48,972 bases of DNA from an uncultured Collinsella sp. (lineage in GTDB: Bacteria > Actinomycetota > Coriobacteriia > Coriobacteriales > Coriobacteriaceae). Under the pieces are notes generated by a model that did not search any database, had not been told where the DNA came from, and was given only the letters and a program-made list of their open reading frames with translations. The stretch lies in the NCBI GenBank assembly GCA_900751695.1, contig CAADSS010000059.1:1-48972 (forward strand), written 5' to 3'. Positions 8,708 to 16,605 of the stretch are shown here, piece by piece. The first letter of the stretch is position 1, and each line of letters opens with the position of its first letter. The translations under genes were made by a program, and so were the position numbers.

Positions 8708-11449
8708 TTACTCGTCTAGGAGATCTTCTGGCATGTCGTTGCCGTCGCCCAGGTCGACTGAGGCCTCTTCGGTGTCGACTGCGGCCTCGGCGCCCTCACC
8801 TTCGGGTTTTTCCTTGGCTGCCGTCATACGGGCGACAGCGCAGATGCGGTCGTTGTCGTCGACGGTCATCATCTTGACGCCCTGGGTGGCGCGGCCAGTC
8901 TGGCTGATCTCGTCGGTCTTGACGCGAATGACCGTCGCGCCCTCCGTCACGATGAATAGCTCGTGCTGCGGGCCCACCGTCTTCATGGCCGCGAGGTTAC
9001 CCTTACGCTCGGTCATTTGGATGGTGTAGACGCCCTGGCCGCCGCGATTCTGCTCCGGGTAGTCCGCAACCGGTGTGCGCTTGCCGTAGCCGCGCTCGGT
9101 GATGACGAACAGATCGCCGTTGCCGTTAGTGACTTCCATGCCCAGAACGCTCACGCCGTCCTTCATGCCGATACCGCGAACGCCGCTGGTGTCGCGGCCG
9201 GTAGCGCGCACCTGCTCCTCGGAGAACATGATCGCCTTGCCCGCGGTGGTGGCTAGGATAATCTTGTCGCCCTCGCGCACGCGGCGCACGTTCAGCAGCG
9301 CGTCGTCGTCACGCAGGTTGATAGCGATCAGGCCGTCGCGACGGCTGCGATCATATGCGCTCATCACGGTCTTCTTGACCATGCCGCTCTTGGTGGCAAA
9401 CATCAGGTACTCGTCGGCCGGGAACTCGCGGCAGCTGATGACGCTCGCGATCTTCTCGCCCTCCTCGAAGGGCAGAAGGTTGACGATCGCGGTACCGCGC
9501 GCCTGGCGCGTACCCACCGGCAGCTCGTGCACCTTCAGGCGATAGACCTTGCCCTTGCTCGAGAAGAACAGCACGTACTCGTGCGTGGACGCGATGAACA
9601 TCTCGTCGATAACGTCGTCCTCTTTGAGGTTGACGCCCGACACGCCCTTGCCGCCGCGCTTTTGGGCGCGGTAGGCGGCAACCGGGATACGCTTAACGTA
9701 GCCGGTGTGGGTGATGGTCACGACCATATCCTCGTCGGCGATGAGGTCCTCAACATCCAGGTCCTTCTCAACCTGGCTGATCTCGGTGCGGCGCTTGTCG
9801 CCGAACTTCTTGGAGATCTCGCGCATCTCTTCCTTGATGACGCCCAGGATCTTCTCCTCATGCGCCAGCAGGTCCTCGTAGTAGGCGATGGCACGGCGCA
9901 GGCCGTCCAGCTCTTCTTGGATCTTGTCGCGCTCCAGGCCGGTCAAGCGGCGCAACTTCATCTCGAGAATGGCCGTGGTCTGCTCGGGCGTAAAGCCAAA
10001 GCGCTCGATCAAGCGACTGCTGGCCTCGGAGTCGGTCTGCGAGGAGCGGATGATGCTAATGACCTCGTCGATATGGTCGAGAGCCATCAGATAGCCCTCG
10101 AGGATATGCGCGCGGGCCTGGGCCTTCTTAAGGTCGAAGCGGGTGCGGCGGGTGACGACGTCGACCTGGTGGTCGATGTAGTGCTGCAGCATCTCGCGCA
10201 GGCTCAGGCATTTGGGAACGCCGTTGACGAGCGCCAGGTTGTTGGCGCCAAAGGTCGTCTGCAGCGAGGTGAACTTATACAGGTTGTTGAGCACGACCTG
10301 CGGAATGACGCCCTTCTTGAGCTCGATGACCAGACGGATGCCCTTCTGGTTGGACTCATCGCGCATATCCGAGATGCCCTCGATGCGCTTGTCGTTGACG
10401 AGCTGGGCGATCTTCTCCTGCAGGGTGCCCTTGTTGACCATGTAAGGAATCTCGGTAAAGACCAGGCGGCTGCGACCGGTCTTGGTGGACTCCACATGTG
10501 CCTTGGCACGCACGTTAATGGAGCCGCGGCCGGTCTCATAGCTCTGCTTAATGCCGGCGCTGCCCATGATGATGGCGCCGGTGGGGAAGTCCGGACCGGG
10601 CATGATCTGCATGAGCTCGTCGACGGTGGCGTCGGGGTTGTCGATCAGGTAGCAGGTGGCCTCGATCGCCTCGGTGAGGTTATGCGGGGCGATGTTGGTG
10701 GCCATGCCGACGGCGATGCCCTGGCTGCCGTTGACCAGCAGGTTGGGGAAGCGCGCGGGCAGTGCCACGGGCTCGGCGAGCGATTCGTCGTAGTTGGGCT
10801 GCCAGTCGACGGTATCCTTCTGCAAGTCACGCAACAGTTCCATGGCGGGCTTTGCCAGGCGGCTCTCGGTATAACGCATGGCCGCCGCGCCGTCGCCGTC
10901 GATGTTGCCGAAGTTGCCGTGACCGTCGATGAGCGGCGTGCGCATGGAGAACCACTGCGCCAGGCGGACCATGGCCTCATAGACCGCGAAGTCGCCATGC
11001 GGGTGGTACTTACCGATAACTTCGCCGACCGTCCAAGCTGACTTCTTGTGCGGGCGGTTGGGGTAGATGCCGCTCTCGTTCATCGCGTACAGGATGCGGC
11101 GGTGCACCGGCTTTAAGCCGTCGCGCACGTCCGGCAGGGCGCGCGCCGTGATGACCGACATCGAATACTCGATAAACGACTGCTTCATCTCGCGACCGAA
11201 CTCCGAAATCTGGAGCTGGCCGCCGTTGATATCCTCGCCGGCCGAGGCGCCACGGTCGACTTCGCCAAAGCTCTCCTCGAGCTCACCGTCGTCGTCTTCT
11301 TCCTCATCATCATCGGCATCGGGGTTATAGGCGTCCGGGTCGCCGTCCTCGCCCTGCTCAGCACGGGCAAGCAGGCGCTTCAGATCATCGGGCATACCGG
11401 CATCGCCGGCCTCGTCCATACCCTCGCTATTGTTGATATCGTCTGCCAC
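8708..11449 (-). CDS. gyrA: DNA gyrase subunit A
   Basis: The 913-residue breakage-reunion subunit of DNA gyrase. Residues ~1-75 are an unusual acidic, disordered extension (DDDEEEDDDGE) before the standard start (EMKQSFIEYSMSVITARALP). The catalytic Tyr is in AAMRYTESRL; the GyrA box is KRGGKG; the C-terminal six-bladed domain and an acidic tail follow. In the quinolone pocket the sequence is HPHGDFAVYEAM: the residue equal to E. coli Ser83 is Phe (residue 154, codon TTC at 10990-10988) and Asp87 is Glu. The start is GTG with AGGAGGT upstream, 11 bases after gyrB, so the two are one operon. Confidence 0.98.
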   Translation of the reverse strand: MADDINNSEGMDEAGDAGMPDDLKRLLARAEQGEDGDPDAYNPDADDDEEEDDDGELEESFGEVDRGASAGEDINGGQLQISEFGREMKQSFIEYSMSVITARALPDVRDGLKPVHRRILYAMNESGIYPNRPHKKSAWTVGEVIGKYHPHGDFAVYEAMVRLAQWFSMRTPLIDGHGNFGNIDGDGAAAMRYTESRLAKPAMELLRDLQKDTVDWQPNYDESLAEPVALPARFPNLLVNGSQGIAVGMATNIAPHNLTEAIEATCYLIDNPDATVDELMQIMPGPDFPTGAIIMGSAGIKQSYETGRGSINVRAKAHVESTKTGRSRLVFTEIPYMVNKGTLQEKIAQLVNDKRIEGISDMRDESNQKGIRLVIELKKGVIPQVVLNNLYKFTSLQTTFGANNLALVNGVPKCLSLREMLQHYIDHQVDVVTRRTRFDLKKAQARAHILEGYLMALDHIDEVISIIRSSQTDSEASSRLIERFGFTPEQTTAILEMKLRRLTGLERDKIQEELDGLRRAIAYYEDLLAHEEKILGVIKEEMREISKKFGDKRRTEISQVEKDLDVEDLIADEDMVVTITHTGYVKRIPVAAYRAQKRGGKGVSGVNLKEDDVIDEMFIASTHEYVLFFSSKGKVYRLKVHELPVGTRQARGTAIVNLLPFEEGEKIASVISCREFPADEYLMFATKSGMVKKTVMSAYDRSRRDGLIAINLRDDDALLNVRRVREGDKIILATTAGKAIMFSEEQVRATGRDTSGVRGIGMKDGVSVLGMEVTNGNGDLFVITERGYGKRTPVADYPEQNRGGQGVYTIQMTERKGNLAAMKTVGPQHELFIVTEGATVIRVKTDEISQTGRATQGVKMMTVDDNDRICAVARMTAAKEKPEGEGAEAAVDTEEASVDLGDGNDMPEDLLDE

Positions 11450-11460
11450 GTTACCTCCTC

Positions 11461-13491
11461 TTAAGCATCAAGGAATCGTGCATCATGTGCGTGTTTTTCA
11501 ATGTACTCGCGGCGATAGCCGACCTCGGAACCCATCAGCTCGCGCACGGCGCGGTCCGCCACCACGGCGTCTTCGATCGACACACGCTGCAGGATGCGGG
11601 TCTTGGGGTCCATCGTCGTCGAGGCAAGCTGCTTGGGGTCCATCTCGCCCAGGCCCTTGTAGCGCTGGACGGTATAGCCCTTGCGCTTTTTGGTGATCTT
11701 GCCGTCCTTGGCCTTGCCGTCCTCGTCGTTATCGTCGGGGTTCAGGCCCAGACTCTGGATGGTGTCGCGCAGGATCTCGTCTTCGGGCTGGCGGCCGTTG
11801 GGATACACGTAGTGGATCTTGTTGCGCACCTTAATGCCAAAGATGGGCGGGCAGGCGACATAGACGTAGCCAGCATCGATCAGCGGACGCATGTACTTGT
11901 AGAAGAACGTCAGCAGCAGGATGCGGATATGCGCACCGTCGACGTCTGCATCGGTCATGATGATGATCTTGTGGTAGCGCGCCTTGGTGATATCGAAGTC
12001 GCCGCCGTCGCCGGCACTCGTCGTGACGCCGCAGCCGATCGCGGTAATCAATGACTGGATGGTGTCACTCGAGAACGCGCGATGGTCACCAACGCGTTCG
12101 ACGTTCAAAATCTTGCCGCGCAGGGGCAGAATCGCCTGGATGTCTCGGCGACGGCCGTCCTTGGCCGAACCGCCTGCCGAGTCGCCCTCTACGATGAAGA
12201 GCTCGGTCAGCTCGGCATCGCGCACCGAGCAGTCGGCGAGCTTACCGGGCAGGGACGCCGTCTCGAGCAGGCTCTTGCGACGCGTCGCCTCGCGCGCCTT
12301 GCGGGCGGCGTTGCGGGCCTTGCAGGCTTGCTGGGCCTTCTTGACGATCTCGCGGGCGGGCTTAGGATGCTCCTCGAGGTAGTCGGCGAGACCGTCGGTC
12401 ACGATCTTGAGCGTCAGCGCGCGCATATAGGAGCTGCCGAGCTTTGCCTTGGTCTGGCCCTCAAACTGCGGGTCGGGCAGCTTGACCGAGATAACGGCCG
12501 AAAGGCCCTCGCGCACATCGTCGCCGGTCAGGTTGGCGTCTTTTTCCTTGAGCAGGTTCTGCTTGCGCGCGTAATCGTTGATCACGCGGGTGAGCGCGGT
12601 GCGGAAGCCCTCAAGATGCATGCCGCCCTCGGGGGTGTAGATGTCGTTGGCAAACGACATGACGTTCTCGCCGTAACCGCTATTCCACTGCAGGGAAACC
12701 TCGACCTCGCCCATCTTGGTCACAGGCGCGTCCGGATCCGATTTGCCCTCGATGTAGATGGGCTCCTTAAAGGCCTCGGGGACGTCCTTGCCCTCGTTGA
12801 GGAACTTGACGAAGTCGATGATGCCGCCCTCGTAGCAAAACTCCTCCACATGGGGAGTCGCCTCGCGCTCGTCGGTCAGCACGATTCTGAGGTTCTTATT
12901 GAGGAACGCCGTCTCCTGCAGACGGTTGTGCAGCGTATCGAAATCGTAGATGCAGGTCTCGAAGATCTCATCGTCGGGCCAGAAGGTGACGGTGGTGCCC
13001 GTCGAATCCGAGGTGCCCACGACCTCCATCTTCTTGACGGTCTTGCCGCGCGAGAACTCCATCTCGTAGGTGTTGCCATCGCGACGAACCTGAACGACCA
13101 CGCGCTTGGACAGTGCGTTGACGACGGAGATGCCAACGCCGTGCAGGCCGCCCGAGACCTTATAGGCCGAGTTATCGAACTTACCGCCGGCGTGCAAGAT
13201 CGTCATGACGACCTCGAGCGTCGGGATCTTTTTAACAGGGTGCTCGTCGACGGGGATGCCGCGCCCGTTGTCGACGACCGTGATGGAGTTGTCGGCGTGG
13301 ACCGTCACCTGGATCTCGGTGCAGAAACCGGCCATGGCCTCGTCGACGGAGTTGTCAACGATCTCCCACACCAGGTGATGCAGACCGCTGGCGCTCGTCG
13401 AGCCGATATACATGCCCGGGCGCTTACGAACGGCCTCGAGACCTTCGAGAATCTTAATCTCGCCGCCATCGTAATCGTTTTCGTTTGCCAC
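11461..13491 (-). CDS. gyrB: DNA gyrase subunit B
   Basis: The ATPase subunit of DNA gyrase, 676 residues from the GTG at 13491. That start is preferred because AAGGAGG lies 4-5 bases upstream; an in-frame TTG at 13509 would place this Shine-Dalgarno inside the gene. GHKL motifs are present (EIVDNSVDEAMAG, DNGRGIPV, GGLHGVG). The Toprim domain has EGDSAGGSA near residue 433 and the metal-binding TDADVDGAHI. The C-terminus matches the gyrase tail (RREYIEKHA). It is the first gene of the gyrB-gyrA operon and its promoter must lie in the short gap after the upstream terminator. Confidence 0.98.
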   Translation of the reverse strand: MANENDYDGGEIKILEGLEAVRKRPGMYIGSTSASGLHHLVWEIVDNSVDEAMAGFCTEIQVTVHADNSITVVDNGRGIPVDEHPVKKIPTLEVVMTILHAGGKFDNSAYKVSGGLHGVGISVVNALSKRVVVQVRRDGNTYEMEFSRGKTVKKMEVVGTSDSTGTTVTFWPDDEIFETCIYDFDTLHNRLQETAFLNKNLRIVLTDEREATPHVEEFCYEGGIIDFVKFLNEGKDVPEAFKEPIYIEGKSDPDAPVTKMGEVEVSLQWNSGYGENVMSFANDIYTPEGGMHLEGFRTALTRVINDYARKQNLLKEKDANLTGDDVREGLSAVISVKLPDPQFEGQTKAKLGSSYMRALTLKIVTDGLADYLEEHPKPAREIVKKAQQACKARNAARKAREATRRKSLLETASLPGKLADCSVRDAELTELFIVEGDSAGGSAKDGRRRDIQAILPLRGKILNVERVGDHRAFSSDTIQSLITAIGCGVTTSAGDGGDFDITKARYHKIIIMTDADVDGAHIRILLLTFFYKYMRPLIDAGYVYVACPPIFGIKVRNKIHYVYPNGRQPEDEILRDTIQSLGLNPDDNDEDGKAKDGKITKKRKGYTVQRYKGLGEMDPKQLASTTMDPKTRILQRVSIEDAVVADRAVRELMGSEVGYRREYIEKHAHDARFLDA

Positions 13492-13540
13492 ACGTCCTCC
13501 TTCAGTCAAGAAAATGTGTACAGCCTTACTAGTTTATCGT

Positions 13541-13570
13541 AAAAAAATACCCTCGGGAACGAGGGTATTT
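13541..13570 (-). terminator. Intrinsic terminator of the dnaA-dnaN-recF-DUF721 run
   Basis: Perfect arms 13545-13555 and 13560-13570 (AAATACCCTCG) with loop GGAA, followed on the minus strand by a run of T. It separates the recF/DUF721 run from gyrB. Confidence 0.85.
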
Positions 13571-13596
13571 GGCTCTACAAGGCCACCAGATGCGAT

Positions 13597-14160
13597 TTAA
13601 GGCTCTTTTTTGCTTTCTACGCCCTTGGCCCACTCGGCACTGGCTCTCATGGCATTCTCGAGGGCCTCGCGCAGTTTTTGGTCTTCGATGGGCGCCACTT
13701 GGCGCTCAATCTCGGTGCGCTCGGCCTCGCTTAGGTCGGCGTGCGGGGCCGGCGGGCGCTCGGTCGTCGCCGGGCGCAGGCGCTGCTTGGCGGCGGGCGG
13801 CGTGTGACCCGGCGCGGTGGTTTTGAACACCAGGCCGTCCACATGCGCACCGGCGCGCTCCATGCGCGCGCGAATGATCTCGCGCAACAGCGTCATTTCC
13901 TGCGTCCACGAGGGCGAATCGAGATATACCAGCAGCTCATTGGACTCGGGCAGGTAGCGCAAGCCCGTCACATGCCGCCCCTCGCGCGTGCCCGAGCACA
14001 CCGCGTTCCACGCGCGATAGACCGCGCGCGACTCCTCGGCAGCCTCCATCTGCGCGCGGCGCTCAGGTGTCGCGGCCGCCAGGATGCGCTGACGCTCTGC
14101 GTTCAAAAATCCACTGAAGGCAACCGTTTCGCTCTCGCGCTCGTAATTAGCACGTCTCAC
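13597..14160 (-). CDS. DUF721 (DciA-like) protein
   Basis: A 187-residue protein with the DUF721 core at about 40-115 (RAWNAVCSG...HVTGLRYLPESNELLVYLDS, TWQEMTLLREII-type), followed by a Pro/Ala-rich linker and a charged C-terminal helix. DUF721 contains DciA, which helps load the replicative helicase DnaB where DnaC/DnaI is missing, and the gene is usually beside recF and gyrB in Actinobacteria. The GTG start overlaps the recF end by 14 bases, so translation is coupled. The loader role is inferred from family and context. Confidence 0.85.
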   Translation of the reverse strand: MRRANYERESETVAFSGFLNAERQRILAAATPERRAQMEAAEESRAVYRAWNAVCSGTREGRHVTGLRYLPESNELLVYLDSPSWTQEMTLLREIIRARMERAGAHVDGLVFKTTAPGHTPPAAKQRLRPATTERPPAPHADLSEAERTEIERQVAPIEDQKLREALENAMRASAEWAKGVESKKEP

Positions 14161-15253
14161 CCATGCTCACCACCTTGGCTCGATCAAGCAGGTCATTGGT
14201 AAAATACCCCAGGTTGGTCGTGGTTATGACCGTCTGGATATCATCGCCGATCAGCCGCAGAAAAGCACCGCGGCGTTCGCCGTCGAGTTCGCTCATCACG
14301 TCGTCCAAAAGCAGCAACGGGGCGGTGCCCAGGACATCGCGAGCCACGGCCACCTCCGCCACCTTCCAGGCCAGAACCAACGTTCGCTGCTGACCTTGGC
14401 TGGCAAATGAACGGGCGGAGCGACCCGCCACGGTAAACTCAATCTCATCGCGATGCGGTCCCACCAGCGTCACGCCGCGGCGAATTTCCTCGTCGGCGTG
14501 CTCATCAAGGGCAGCCAGCATGCGCTCGTACGCCCAGCCCTTCAGCTCTTCGCGATCATCGACCTGGGGCAAATCCCCCAGCGTGGACGTATAGGTCACG
14601 TTGGCAGCCTCACCGGATGCCACTTGCCCGTAGGCAGTGTGCACATGGCCCGCCAGCCGGTCGAGCAGGGCCAACCGGTGCACAAGCAGGGCCGAGCCCG
14701 CGCGGGCAATCGAATCGTTCCACGCGCCGAGCATCTCGCGACAGCACCAGGTCTCCTTGAGCAGGGCGTTACGCTGGGTCACGCAGCGTCCATAGGTGCT
14801 CGCAAGATCGGCATAACGTGCGCTCAGTTGCATGCCAAAGTCATCGAGGGCGGCGCGGCGCACACTGGCGCCTCGCTTAACCATGTCCAGATGGTCGGGG
14901 CAAAACAGCACGCTCGGCAGAGCCCCGCGCACACCGGCGGCAGAGCACCTCTTGCCGTTGCGGCTAAACGAGCGCTTACCGTCCTCCACGCTCAATCCCA
15001 TATCAAGCACGCGGCCGTCGCCCTCGAGCCTCAGCTCGACCTTGCACGAGCCCACGCCATCATGGACGAGCTCGGCTGCGGTCGGATGCCTAAACGAGGC
15101 GCCGCTCGTCAGCAGCTGCAGCGCCTCTATGAGATTGGTCTTTCCCGCCGCGTTGGGTCCCGCAAGTATCGTCACGCCCTCGTCCAGGGCAAGGCGATAA
15201 CTATCGAAGCTGCGGTAGTGCGCGACGGAAAGATCGCGGGCGAACATGGTCAT
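14147..15253 (-). CDS. recF: DNA replication and repair protein RecF
   Basis: A 368-residue ABC-type ATPase from the ATG at 15253 (a second ATG at 15247 is possible; no strong Shine-Dalgarno is seen). An open frame extends further upstream but that part overlaps dnaN and has the Arg/Ser-rich look of a shadow. Walker A is GPNAAGKTNLIEAL near residue 33, the ABC signature is SFASQGQQRTLVLAW and Walker B/D-loop is LLLDDVMSELDGERR. RecF loads RecA on gapped DNA with RecO and RecR. Its start lies 10 bases after the dnaN stop. Confidence 0.96.
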   Translation of the reverse strand: MTMFARDLSVAHYRSFDSYRLALDEGVTILAGPNAAGKTNLIEALQLLTSGASFRHPTAAELVHDGVGSCKVELRLEGDGRVLDMGLSVEDGKRSFSRNGKRCSAAGVRGALPSVLFCPDHLDMVKRGASVRRAALDDFGMQLSARYADLASTYGRCVTQRNALLKETWCCREMLGAWNDSIARAGSALLVHRLALLDRLAGHVHTAYGQVASGEAANVTYTSTLGDLPQVDDREELKGWAYERMLAALDEHADEEIRRGVTLVGPHRDEIEFTVAGRSARSFASQGQQRTLVLAWKVAEVAVARDVLGTAPLLLLDDVMSELDGERRGAFLRLIGDDIQTVITTTNLGYFTNDLLDRAKVVSMGETC

Positions 15254-15263
15254 AGGGCGGTTG

Positions 15264-16367
15264 CTAGATGCGGACCGGCATAACCAGGTACAGGTAGTTG
15301 ATCTTGTCGTAGGACTTGAAGATGCCCGCCTGCGAGTAGCTCTTGAGCTCCAGCGTGATCTCCTTCTCCTTGGACAGGGCATTGAGGCAGCCAAAGATGT
15401 AGTGGTAGTTGAAGGCGATGGTGCCCGACTCGCCCTCGGCCTCGACATCGATCGTCTCCTGCGCAAGGTCCTGGTCATTGGAAATGGAGGACAGGCCCAT
15501 CTGCCCGTTCTCGACATCGATCTCGAACTTGACAGCGGGGTTGGCGCTCGCGATAACGGCCACGCGCTTGAGGGCGGCGTTAAAGGCGGCGACGTCGATC
15601 TTGACGCTCGTCACGCACGAATCGGGGATGAGCTGCTTGTAGTTGGGGTACACGCCCTCGATACGGCGCGACACGTAGGTGGTGTTGCCGGCCTCAAAGA
15701 CGACCTGGGTGTCGGTAGCCCCGATCATGATGGTCGCCTGGCTGGCCATGATGTTCAGTGCGTCGTTAAAGGCGTCAGCCGGAACGTTGAGCTCAAAGGA
15801 GCCCTCGAGGGTCGAGGTCTCGACCTGCGTATCGCACACGGCCAAGCGGAAGGAGTCGGTCGCCACCAGGCGCACGGTGTTGTTCTCGACCTTCATGTGC
15901 ACGCCGCCCAGGATGGGGCGAGCCTTGTCGGTCGAGGTGACGCGCCACACGCGGCCGACCATCTCGGACAAGATATCGGTCGGCAGCTCCACGGCACTCT
16001 CGATGGCATAGGCCGGAAACTCAGGGAAGTCATTGGCATCGAGCGTGTTCAGGCGGAACGAGCTCTTCTCGCAACTGATCAGCACCTGGCGCTCGGACAG
16101 CTCAAAGGTGACCGGGGCATCGGGGAGAGTCTTGGTGATATTGGAGAGCATCTTACAGGGGATAACCATCTCGCCCTCTTCTTCGACATGCGCCGCGATG
16201 CGATGACGGATCGAGATGGTGTAGTTAGAGGTCTGGAATTCCAAGATGCCGTCTTGCGCCTTGACGAGCACGCCCGACAGGATGGGAAGGGTGGATGCCG
16301 AAGCGACACCCTTCATAACGACGCCGATGGCTTGTGTAAGCGAGCTCTGGCTGACGGTGAACTTCAT
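15264..16367 (-). CDS. dnaN: DNA polymerase III sliding clamp (beta)
   Basis: A 367-residue sliding clamp of normal length with three repeated clamp domains. The start MKFTVSQSSLTQAIGVVMKG and the C-terminal YLVMPVRI are typical of the family; the latter forms part of the hydrophobic partner pocket. The clamp tethers DNA polymerase III and repair factors to DNA. A 238-base spacer with DnaA-box-like words lies between it and dnaA, while recF follows after 10 bases. Confidence 0.98.
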   Translation of the reverse strand: MKFTVSQSSLTQAIGVVMKGVASASTLPILSGVLVKAQDGILEFQTSNYTISIRHRIAAHVEEEGEMVIPCKMLSNITKTLPDAPVTFELSERQVLISCEKSSFRLNTLDANDFPEFPAYAIESAVELPTDILSEMVGRVWRVTSTDKARPILGGVHMKVENNTVRLVATDSFRLAVCDTQVETSTLEGSFELNVPADAFNDALNIMASQATIMIGATDTQVVFEAGNTTYVSRRIEGVYPNYKQLIPDSCVTSVKIDVAAFNAALKRVAVIASANPAVKFEIDVENGQMGLSSISNDQDLAQETIDVEAEGESGTIAFNYHYIFGCLNALSKEKEITLELKSYSQAGIFKSYDKINYLYLVMPVRI

Positions 16368-16499
16368 CTTTTAATACCTTTCTATAGATATAAATATCTT
16401 AATAATAGTAATAGCACTGACGAAACTGTTGATTACTCCCAAAGACGCAGGTCAGACCCAGAAAGAGAATCGACAGCAACCTGTGTGCAACAGGGGTGG

Positions 16500-16593
16500 T
16501 TTTCCACGTTCAAAACCTGCGCAAAACTTTTCATCACCGCGGATTGGGTTTTAGACACCTTATGCCCGTGGTTTCGACAAGTTTTCAACAGGT
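16500..16593. promoter_or_regulatory. DnaA-box-like sites in the dnaA-dnaN spacer
   Basis: TTTTCCACG (16500-16508) is one base from the canonical TTTTCCACA. AGTTTTCAACAGGT (16580-16593) is the exact reverse complement of a 14-base word found twice upstream of dnaA. TTTCGACAA precedes it, as it does upstream. These may be secondary DnaA sites or dnaN regulation. Confidence 0.55.
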
Positions 16594-16605
16594 GTCTCTA
16601 TTTCC

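Noticed and set aside
9527..11041. A 504-residue open frame on the + strand
   Set aside because: Antisense to gyrA, without Shine-Dalgarno or any recognisable motif.
12082..13542. A 486-residue open frame on the + strand
   Set aside because: Antisense to gyrB; no family motif.
15254..15517. N-terminal extension of recF into dnaN
   Set aside because: The added residues are Arg/Ser/Thr-rich shadow sequence of dnaN; the known RecF start aligns with ATG 15253.
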